Virus record (IMG/VR): IMGVR_UViG_3300047586_000129
Location: 1-21,037 of that record
Length of the DNA: 21,037 bases
Direction: 5' to 3' (one strand)
Source: a virus
In this document: positions 6,828 through 13,071 of the stretch, in pieces
Numbering within the stretch: the stretch's first letter is position 1
Layout: every line of letters starts with the position of its first letter
The notes under the pieces: generated by a model
What the model was told of the DNA's origin: nothing
The model's database searches: none
What the model saw: the letters and a program-made list of their open reading frames with translations, nothing else
Made by a program: the position numbers and the translations under genes

Positions 6828-7313
6828 ATGGAAAAAATACTTCAAACCTGCTCTAATTGTAAAAGCTGGAAAGAATGTCCGGGATTTGAAAGTTTCACTA
6901 TCCGCGATATCCATTATTGTCCCGATCAGATTAGATGGATACTCGCACATCTCATCAGCATGGAAAACGGAAAATGGCCAATGGAATATTCGACTCATCT
7001 CCCGGCTGAGCCTTCCAACAGGCAACCTCCAGGACCTGCCCCGTTCGAACGCATAAAGGATATCACAGGTGAGGTATCGCGTAGAGTCGAACGCTGCGGC
7101 AATGACGGTAAGCTGACCTTTCAGGTACTTTCAGCAGGCTGGGATATTCCGACACTATCAGAGATATCGGGAATAGAGGAGCGAAAATACGAACGCAGAG
7201 TAAGACGAGTAGTCAGTTACTGCTCAGGCGAAAAGGCGCGGAGAGTCAGTTATTTCGAATTCTGTAATAAGCGGAAAAGTGATATAGTTAACAGAGAGGG
7301 AAAACAATTATGA
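6828..7313 (+). CDS. Zn-knuckle/HTH protein, candidate late-gene regulator
   Basis: This 161-residue protein follows GAGAGG. The N-terminus has CSNCKSWKECPGF and then YCPDQIRWILAHL, a Cys-rich knuckle. After a Pro-rich linker (PAEPSNRQPPGPAPFERI) the C-terminal half is basic and helical, with DIPTLSEISGIEERKYERRVRRVVSY, which reads like a sigma-factor-like or ArpU/RinA-like helix-turn-helix. Proteins at this place, last but one before the terminase genes, often switch on late genes. A promoter and terminator lie 280 bases downstream, which fits that role. The assignment is inference. Confidence 0.5.
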   Translation: MEKILQTCSNCKSWKECPGFESFTIRDIHYCPDQIRWILAHLISMENGKWPMEYSTHLPAEPSNRQPPGPAPFERIKDITGEVSRRVERCGNDGKLTFQVLSAGWDIPTLSEISGIEERKYERRVRRVVSYCSGEKARRVSYFEFCNKRKSDIVNREGKQL

Positions 7314-7552
7314 ACTGGAGACCAAAAGGGTGGGTAAGGTTAACGTCAACAAACGAGTCAACTGAATTATTAGAGAGAATGAGCTATGAACAAGGGGCCG
7401 ATGCCATGCTGGAGGCGTTGAGAAAAACGGGCAAACGATCTGTCCAACAGAGTAGTTGGAATGATCTCTTAGAGGCTAAGATCGATGATGTAAATGCAAT
7501 ATCAGCTCCTGAATGTCCCCGAGGATTTATGGTCTTTATACCTGACGATTAA
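7310..7552 (+). CDS. Hypothetical protein, 80 residues
   Basis: ATG 7310 overlaps the previous stop as ATGA, and GAGAGGG lies upstream. The product is acidic to neutral with a helical middle (LERMSYEQGADAMLEALRKTG) and ends GFMVFIPDD. There is no metal-binding or membrane motif. It is the last gene before the non-coding region, and translational coupling suggests it works with the preceding putative regulator. I do not recognise it. Confidence 0.55.
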   Translation: MNWRPKGWVRLTSTNESTELLERMSYEQGADAMLEALRKTGKRSVQQSSWNDLLEAKIDDVNAISAPECPRGFMVFIPDD

Positions 7553-7593
7553 AACCCGCAAAATGCCCAAAATGCGGATTAGAAAATATGTTC

Positions 7594-7623
7594 TTGACAA
7601 ATATCTGAGATTGAGAGTATATT
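7594..7623 (+). promoter_or_regulatory. Strong sigma70-type promoter, candidate late promoter
   Basis: TTGACA at 7594-7599 is followed after 18 bases by TATATT at 7618-7623, so transcription would start near 7630. It lies in the only long gap of the rightward gene set before the terminase genes. A second TTGACA at 7622-7627 has only a poor TTAAAA partner. Confidence 0.7.
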
Positions 7624-7647
7624 GACAGTCAATAGAGAACTTTACTT

Positions 7648-7672
7648 AAAACCGCTGAAGAGGCGGTTTTTT
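7648..7672 (+). terminator. Intrinsic terminator just downstream of the candidate late promoter
   Basis: AAAACCGC at 7648-7655 pairs with GCGGTTTT at 7663-7670 around the loop TGAAGAG, and the T-run continues to 7672. Transcripts from the promoter at 7594 would be only about 40 bases long unless the terminator is read through. The gene end at 7552 could also be served by it. Confidence 0.8.
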
Positions 7673-7837
7673 AGTTCACAAAACGAGTTTTATAAACTGT
7701 CATATCGGTTCTTCCAAAATGGGAACTTGCGAACCGGAGTGAACTTTGATACCTTTTAACGTCGGGCTGGATGCCTCCGTGAAAGCGGTAAAATGGGATT
7801 CCAGCCCATTTTATTACCCCCTCCCGAAGAAAATATT
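7673..7837 (+). promoter_or_regulatory. Structured leader before the terminase genes (candidate attenuator or cos/pac region)
   Basis: No gene is seen here. CGGTTC 7706-7711 pairs with GAACCG 7731-7736. GGGCTGGA 7764-7771 pairs with TCCAGCCC 7800-7807, enclosing a small CCG/CGG hairpin. AAAATGGG 7790-7797 pairs with CCCATTTT 7805-7812. The last two stems share CCC 7805-7807, so they exclude each other. DNA just upstream of the small terminase gene is also the usual place for a packaging site. I cannot decide between RNA control and packaging. Confidence 0.45.
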
Positions 7838-8458
7838 ATGGTAAAAAAACTTACAATCAAACAAGAAAACTTCGTTCGTTATTTGATGGAAGGTATGAAC
7901 CAACGTGAAGCTTATGTAAAAGCAGGTTATGCTTTTAAATCCTCATTAGCGGTAATGGATTCGAATGCTTCACGCTTAGCAAGTTCTGAAAAGGTCGCAA
8001 TTCAATTAACTAAACTCCGAAAAAGGGCTGAGGATGCCAGTGTTTCCTCGGTTCTCGAACGCAAGCAAATTCTGACCGAAATCGAGCGGGCTGACCTCTC
8101 TGATTTCGTGGACTCCGATGGTGAGACAATCCGTTTCGGTAAAGACCTTCCAAACCATCGGGCGGTAGCCGAATTCAGTATCACAACCACGTACACTAAA
8201 AAAGGCGAACCCGTTGTTACTAAATCGATCAAACTTCGTAATTCTATAGGCGCCATCCAGGAACACAATAAAATGGAACGAGTCTACGATGACTCTCCCA
8301 AAATCAACGTCAACATAGATCAACGGCAATTAAACGTTTATGATCTTTCCACTCTATCAGACCAGGAGTTAGATATCCTTGAGCAAATTACTCGAAAAGC
8401 CACTCCCATTGGGACAAATACCACTGGAGGCGATATTAGCAGAACGGAAACGCCGTAA
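7838..8458 (+). CDS. terS: Terminase small subunit
   Basis: This 206-residue protein begins MVKKLTIKQENFVRYLMEG, followed by MNQREAYVKAGY and NASRLASSEKVAIQL. This is the helix-turn-helix N-terminal domain of XtmA/Terminase_2-type small subunits, which bind the phage packaging site and deliver it to the large subunit. The middle region (ILTEIERADLSDFVDSDG) also matches the family. ATG 7838 is chosen over ATG 7793, which lies inside a hairpin, because the conserved part starts here, although the upstream GAAGAAA is a weak SD. Its end overlaps the large-subunit gene by 80 bases, in the normal order. Confidence 0.88.
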   Translation: MVKKLTIKQENFVRYLMEGMNQREAYVKAGYAFKSSLAVMDSNASRLASSEKVAIQLTKLRKRAEDASVSSVLERKQILTEIERADLSDFVDSDGETIRFGKDLPNHRAVAEFSITTTYTKKGEPVVTKSIKLRNSIGAIQEHNKMERVYDDSPKINVNIDQRQLNVYDLSTLSDQELDILEQITRKATPIGTNTTGGDISRTETP

Positions 8459-9923
8459 TCAGACCGACATCGTAAAATGGGCTGAAGAGAATTTTTATAT
8501 TAAAGAAACCTCTCAACCTATTAAGTTCTACCCTCATCAAAAAGCCGTCTTACGATACATGTTTAAAAGGGATTCTCAAGGCAAATTTAGATTCCAGACT
8601 GTGATATATTCCACTCCAAAAAAATCGGGAAAAACCGTGACGGCTGGTGTTGCCGTCCGCTGGGCTGCTGAAACCTGGGGAAAATATAACGAAATATACT
8701 GCATCGGAAACGATCTTGAGCAGGCTAAAGAGAGGTCATTTAAAGCAGTAAAAACCAGTGTGGAACTTGACCCGCTGTATGATAGGCAACATAATTCACT
8801 CCCTGATAAATGGTCTCTGGCAATGGAGTCTATGATCTGCCAGTCCACAGGGTCAAAAATCAAGGCTATAGCGGCGGATTACCGGGGGGAAGCTGGTTCC
8901 AACCCTGCGCTATCTGTCTGGACGGAACTTTGGGGGTACATCCATGAGGAAGCTGTAAGATTCTGGGCTGAAATGGCACCGTCTCCAATCGTTAAAAACT
9001 CTATGAGAATGGTTGAGACTTACGCCGGATACGAAGGCGAAAGTGAACTTCTCTGGGGACTCTATCAATCCGGGGTACTCGAAGGCCGTCAATTAACTGC
9101 CTGTGAACTGGGAGACCTGGGAGCCTTTGCAGAAGCTCCCAATCCGGATGATAAAGTGCCTTGCTATGTTAACGAGGCGGCCGGCATATTTGCTTATTGG
9201 GATGATGGGGAACAATCCCACAGAATGCCCTGGCAGCAGGGTGAAGAAGGGAAACGCTATTATGCTTCTGAGGCGGCAACCCAAACTCCAAACCAATTCA
9301 CCCGGTTACATCACAATAAATGGGTAAGTGCCGAATCATCTTTTGTCCCGATAGAGTGGTGGGACTCCTGCCTGAATCCTCTTCCTCTCAAGGTTGGAGA
9401 AAAGACGCCGCTGGTTATCGGATTAGACGCTGCGGTCTCAGGTGATTGTTTTGGACTTGTGGTAGTATCCCGGGATCCTCTCAATCCTAAGCAGGGCATC
9501 GCGGTTAGGGCTTGCAGGGTCTGGACACCTCCGAAAGGCGGCAAGATAGACTTTATCGGGCCGGAAAACGCTGTCAGGGAATTTTGTAAAATCTACAACG
9601 TGATTGAGTGCTGTTATGACCCTTATCAGCTCTACGATATGGCGACGCGTCTGGCTAAAGAGGGTGTAACCTGGATGAATCCATTTGATCAGGGTGCCAA
9701 ACGAATGGAGGCCGACAAGGGACTTTATGATCTGATCTTGCAGAAGCGAATCAGACACGATGGGAATGCAGAACTTAGAGAGCATATAGCTAACGCCAAT
9801 GCCAAACAATCAACCGATACCGATTCAAAAATGCGGATAGTTAAGAAAGCCGAAAGTCGAAAAATTGATCTTGTAATTTCTCTTTCTATGAGCGCATTTG
9901 AATGTTTGAGGTTGAATATCTAG
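8379..9923 (+). CDS. terL: Terminase large subunit
   Basis: This 514-residue packaging motor has an N-terminal ATPase and a C-terminal RNase H-like nuclease. YSTPKKSGKT holds the Walker A (residues 79-86), and SVWTELWGY holds the catalytic Glu E183, with Thr where many relatives have Asp before it. Nuclease acidic residues are likely D350 in VIGLDAAVSGD, D414 in CCYDPYQL and D497 in RKIDLVIS. The start is TTG 8379, with CAGGAG about ten bases upstream, inside terS; no ATG is available near the family's N-terminus. The stop TAG 9921-9923 overlaps the stop of a leftward gene. Confidence 0.92.
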   Translation: MSKLLEKPLPLGQIPLEAILAERKRRNQTDIVKWAEENFYIKETSQPIKFYPHQKAVLRYMFKRDSQGKFRFQTVIYSTPKKSGKTVTAGVAVRWAAETWGKYNEIYCIGNDLEQAKERSFKAVKTSVELDPLYDRQHNSLPDKWSLAMESMICQSTGSKIKAIAADYRGEAGSNPALSVWTELWGYIHEEAVRFWAEMAPSPIVKNSMRMVETYAGYEGESELLWGLYQSGVLEGRQLTACELGDLGAFAEAPNPDDKVPCYVNEAAGIFAYWDDGEQSHRMPWQQGEEGKRYYASEAATQTPNQFTRLHHNKWVSAESSFVPIEWWDSCLNPLPLKVGEKTPLVIGLDAAVSGDCFGLVVVSRDPLNPKQGIAVRACRVWTPPKGGKIDFIGPENAVREFCKIYNVIECCYDPYQLYDMATRLAKEGVTWMNPFDQGAKRMEADKGLYDLILQKRIRHDGNAELREHIANANAKQSTDTDSKMRIVKKAESRKIDLVISLSMSAFECLRLNI

Positions 9924-10093
9924 CCCATTGATTCTTTGGTTTTGGATTTTATATATCCTGCTTTGGGATTGCCACGAGGTTTATTTTTCCAATAACCCAA
10001 ATAGGATAATTCATCTTTAAGAATGTGAAACAGTTTAGATCGAGGATTCATTTCGCGAATAGCTCTTCTTAACTGAATTTCATTTATGTGCAT
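9920..10093 (-). CDS. Small leftward cargo gene, 57 residues
   Basis: The gene starts at ATG 10093 (reading left) and stops with TAG 9922-9920, which overlaps the terL stop. The product is basic (LRRAIREMNPRSK, FHILKDELSYLGYW, KPRGNPKAGYIKSK). The RGNPKAGY part resembles ends of small phage proteins I have seen, without known function. There is no Shine-Dalgarno, but a promoter ends only seven bases before the ATG, so the mRNA may be leaderless. It faces against terL and the portal gene, like an inserted moron. Confidence 0.65.
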   Translation of the reverse strand: MHINEIQLRRAIREMNPRSKLFHILKDELSYLGYWKNKPRGNPKAGYIKSKTKESMG

Positions 10094-10100
10094 ACTGTCA

Positions 10101-10130
10101 ATTGTAGATTAAGCAGGGGTTAATAGTCAA
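10101..10130 (-). promoter_or_regulatory. Leftward promoter giving a probably leaderless mRNA
   Basis: Read on the minus strand, TTGACT (10130-10125), an 18-base spacer and TACAAT (10106-10101) form a good sigma70-like promoter. The expected start is at or beside ATG 10093, which explains the missing ribosome-binding site. Confidence 0.55.
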
Positions 10131-10145
10131 TTATTGAGGTAACCA

Positions 10146-12179
10146 ATGCCAAACGAAACCAAACCTGAAAATAAATCAGTCCAGATCAAACCTCAGTTCG
10201 AGGAAATGCCGCGTTCCAGTTATGTCCTCTCTCTGGCATCTATTGCCGATGACATTATTCCCTGGGGCGGTAACCCCCATGCGCGGGATATCCTGTTAAG
10301 ATCATTCTGGCCGACAGAGCCTTACCTGGCCAGTGCTATTTACACTATTATCTCCCGTAATGTGGCTTTCAACTGGACTCTGGACGGACCTCCCCGGACA
10401 GTCAAGGTTATCCAGGATATGCTTCATAACGCCGATCTGGGCCGGGGCTGGTTATCGTTTATCACTAAGCTGTCTATTGATTTATTCACCTGCGATAACG
10501 GCGCATTTATTGAGGTTATTAGGGGCGGACTATCAGAGACTTCCCCGGTTATCGGTATTGCTAACCTTGACTCAGGACGATGCAGGCGCACGGGGGTCCC
10601 GGACTGGCCTGTAGTCTATACTGATCGGAACGGTGCAGAACACAAAATGCTTCCCTGGCAGGTCATTACGGTTGAAGAATTCCCCAGTCCCATTGAGACT
10701 ATGAATAATGTCCAGATGTGCGCTGTCTCCAGAATCCTCAGAATGGCTCAACTCATGCGGGATATTTCAGTCTACAAGAGGGAAAAAGTATCCGGTCACG
10801 CTAGGGCCATTGACCTGGTATCTGGCATCCGGACTCAGGAAATAGAGGATGCTCTCAAGGCGCATGGTGAAGAGCAGGCTGCACAGGGATTTATCAGATT
10901 TATCAAGCCTATGATTTTTGGCACTCTTGACCCTAACGCTAAGGTCGCTCATGAGAGAATCGATCTATCTTCCTTACCCGATGGGTTTGACGAAGAAGTC
11001 ACGATGAAATGGTATATTTCTTTACTGGCCATGGGTTTCGGAGCGGACTATCAGGACTTCGCACCTTTTCCTGGTGGCGGGCTCGGATCTTCTCAACAGT
11101 CTCAAATCTTACATCAGAAGAGTCGCGGGAAAGGTCCAGCGCTCTTTATGAAAACCCTGGAGCATAAATTCAACTTCCACGGCGTTATCCCTCAGAATGT
11201 AACGTTTAGATATGATGAACAGGACACCGCTGGAGACATGGAGCAGGCCTCCCTTTCTAAAATGCGAGCGGATACCGCCAATGTTTATGTACTTAATGGG
11301 GTACTCACTCCAGAAGCGGTTAGGCAGCAGATGTTAGATCGTGGCGAACTTACTCAAGAAGAGTTCGACAAACTCCAGATAGAACCGGATGTCACGCCGG
11401 ATGTTGTAGCGAATGATACGGAACCGTTGGAGTCAAAATCCAGGGGTTCCAAGTTCAATGAAAATCACGATCCGGATAATGGACAATTTGCGGCGGGAGA
11501 GGGAGGTGGGGGAAGTTCTGGTGGGAATGATGATTATTCTGATACAAGTTCATTATTTGGTTATAATTATTCACCATCGAGTAAACCTATTAAAAGTGAT
11601 GAATATAAGCCCACGGAGCAAGAGGAAAAGTGGGCTAATAATCTACCAGACAAAGAAAGACAATCAATTCATAGTTGGCAAACAGGAGGGACTAATTATA
11701 TAAGAAATTATCAAATAACTGGGAAAGCCGATGAAACTGGGGAAGCTGATGAATATTACAAAAAAATAACCGCCAATTTTGAATCCTCTTTAGACAAAGG
11801 TATACCCTACAAAGGTGAGGTTTATAGGGGCTTACACGATTTGAATGACGATTCATACGAATCGGTGATTAACAGTAAAGAAATTACATTAAAAAGTGTA
11901 GCTTCAGCATCAATATCAGAAGAAAGAGCTAAGTTTTTTATTCAACCTATTGGAGATAAACCAACAAAAAGCGTATTGTTTAAAATAGATAACAAAACAG
12001 GGGTGAATATATCCGCTGTATCAAATGATAGTTTTAAACATGAAGTTGAAGTTGTGTTAAGAAAAAACACTAGATATGAGGTTGCATCCATTGAACCGAC
12101 TAAATTTAACTATCACGATGGTGTGCATAATGCTGATAAAACCATCGATGGTGCAATTATACATTTAAAAGAAAAATAG
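10146..12179 (+). CDS. Portal protein fused to a C-terminal ADP-ribosyltransferase domain
   Basis: This 677-residue protein starts at ATG 10146 behind GAGGT. Residues 1 to about 430 are a siphovirus portal (ILLRSFWPTEPYLASAIYTI, LSIDLFTCDNGAFIEVIR, PWQVITVEEFPSPIET, LAMGFGADYQDFAPFPGG), the dodecameric ring through which DNA enters and leaves the head. Residues 436-451 (KFNENHDPDNGQFAAG) are a linker found before effector domains of phage head proteins, followed by a Gly/Ser run. Residues about 500-677 look like an R-S-E ADP-ribosyltransferase: R561 in VYRGL, S587-A-S589 in VASASIS, E633-V-E635 in HEVEVVL. The last third is visibly more AT-rich, suggesting acquisition. It could be injected with the DNA or act on host targets. 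Confidence 0.82.
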   Translation: MPNETKPENKSVQIKPQFEEMPRSSYVLSLASIADDIIPWGGNPHARDILLRSFWPTEPYLASAIYTIISRNVAFNWTLDGPPRTVKVIQDMLHNADLGRGWLSFITKLSIDLFTCDNGAFIEVIRGGLSETSPVIGIANLDSGRCRRTGVPDWPVVYTDRNGAEHKMLPWQVITVEEFPSPIETMNNVQMCAVSRILRMAQLMRDISVYKREKVSGHARAIDLVSGIRTQEIEDALKAHGEEQAAQGFIRFIKPMIFGTLDPNAKVAHERIDLSSLPDGFDEEVTMKWYISLLAMGFGADYQDFAPFPGGGLGSSQQSQILHQKSRGKGPALFMKTLEHKFNFHGVIPQNVTFRYDEQDTAGDMEQASLSKMRADTANVYVLNGVLTPEAVRQQMLDRGELTQEEFDKLQIEPDVTPDVVANDTEPLESKSRGSKFNENHDPDNGQFAAGEGGGGSSGGNDDYSDTSSLFGYNYSPSSKPIKSDEYKPTEQEEKWANNLPDKERQSIHSWQTGGTNYIRNYQITGKADETGEADEYYKKITANFESSLDKGIPYKGEVYRGLHDLNDDSYESVINSKEITLKSVASASISEERAKFFIQPIGDKPTKSVLFKIDNKTGVNISAVSNDSFKHEVEVVLRKNTRYEVASIEPTKFNYHDGVHNADKTIDGAIIHLKEK

Positions 12180-12181
12180 AT

Positions 12182-12637
12182 TTATTTTTTCCTGGGTTTA
12201 TTCCAGTATGGCGATTTACATTCGGGATTGGGGCAGACCTTGGGGAATGCTTCAGAGCGCGGAGGCCATGTGTAACCACACCGTAGGCATTTTAAAATAG
12301 GTAATATAATAGTCGGTTCTAACCCTGTTCCTTTTAGTATGCTTGCAAGTATAATATCCAGATCATCCGGTATCATGTGAGGTCTTACTGTGTTGGTGTA
12401 GGCGGCAACAACATCAAATTCGCCCATATTATGTCGATATGCAATAATATCCATTCCCCAAAACCATATTTTGATTATCTTGCCATCATCTTGAGTTATT
12501 ATTGCTTCGGGTTTTATTTTCCGTCTCTCCATTTCGGCGACATATCTTTCTATTCCGGGGACTGTTTTCCGATATTCCGCTGCGGGAATATCATCAGTAT
12601 CCATCCCAAACGTGGGGTAATTTTGCTTAATTTTCAT
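12182..12637 (-). CDS. Leftward cargo protein with C-terminal zinc ribbon
   Basis: This 151-residue protein starts at ATG 12637 with GGAG eight bases upstream and ends two bases from the portal stop, tail to tail. Residues 1 to about 110 are unrecognised but well-formed α/β (PGIERYVAEMERRKIKPEAI, IKIWFWGMDIIAYRHN). The end carries CLRCGYTW ... VCPNPECKSPYWNKP, a two-knuckle zinc ribbon frequent at the C-terminus of small prophage and antitoxin-like proteins. It follows the next leftward gene in a two-gene operon. A moron or anti-phage role is possible but not shown. Confidence 0.7.
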   Translation of the reverse strand: MKIKQNYPTFGMDTDDIPAAEYRKTVPGIERYVAEMERRKIKPEAIITQDDGKIIKIWFWGMDIIAYRHNMGEFDVVAAYTNTVRPHMIPDDLDIILASILKGTGLEPTIILPILKCLRCGYTWPPRSEAFPKVCPNPECKSPYWNKPRKK

Positions 12638-12661
12638 TTTCTCAACTCCTTTTATTTAAAG

Positions 12662-12997
12662 CTATCCAATCCAATTTCTTAAATCATCAATTTTAGGAAA
12701 AAACTCTACGGTTGCCAGTTGAATATCTTTTGGCAGTTCTTTCGCATTAGCAACAAATATTGACCACCTAATGTTGTTGCGGTTTTCAATAACCCAGGAT
12801 GCTGTTTCTATATTCTTTAGTTTATCAGCGATTAGTTTTTCGATAGCTTGGCGTGTATTCAGTATTTTAAGTTCGGCAGTACAATCTTTCAAACGATCAT
12901 ATCTTTCCTGTGCTTCTCTTAGATTATTATTGCCTTTGGCGATAGCAGTGTTAATAATGGATTCCGCCCATTTGATTTGTTTCTGTGTCCCGATCAT
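12662..12997 (-). CDS. Leftward helical cargo protein, 111 residues
   Basis: ATG 12997 is chosen because AAGGAGC stands just before it and transcription should start near 13019; the longer frame to 13054 reaches into the promoter. The protein begins MIGTQKQIKWAESIINTAI and continues with predicted helices (NLREAQERYDRLKD, TRQAIEKLIADKLKN, ETASWVIENRN). The GTQKQIKWAE start is a pattern I associate with small plasmid and phage proteins of unknown role. It is first in the operon; the zinc-ribbon gene follows after 24 bases. Confidence 0.7.
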   Translation of the reverse strand: MIGTQKQIKWAESIINTAIAKGNNNLREAQERYDRLKDCTAELKILNTRQAIEKLIADKLKNIETASWVIENRNNIRWSIFVANAKELPKDIQLATVEFFPKIDDLRNWIG

Positions 12998-13025
12998 TAT
13001 GTGCTCCTTAATCTCTATACTTAAC

Positions 13026-13054
13026 AGTATATACCGATTAGTATAGTTTGTCAA
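13026..13054 (-). promoter_or_regulatory. Leftward promoter of the two-gene cargo operon
   Basis: On the minus strand, TTGACA (13054-13049), 17 bases and TATACT (13031-13026) make a near-consensus sigma70 promoter, about 30 bases upstream of ATG 12997. It overlaps the untranslated region of the rightward MuF gene, so the cargo can be expressed apart from the late genes, for instance from a prophage. Confidence 0.75.
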
Positions 13055-13071
13055 TAGGTAGGTTAAAAATA

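Noticed and set aside
7793-7837. Small terminase start at ATG 7793
   Set aside because: That ATG is in a hairpin stem and the added residues (GFQPILLPPPEEN) do not look like the family's start.
9438-9809. Long minus-strand open frame inside terL
   Set aside because: It has no SD and no recognisable motif, and terL is clearly coding; unlike the antisense gene in the intein, it looks like a shadow.
13048-13071. MuF start at TTG 13048
   Set aside because: It lies inside the leftward promoter and has no SD; ATG 13072 has AGGTAGG upstream.
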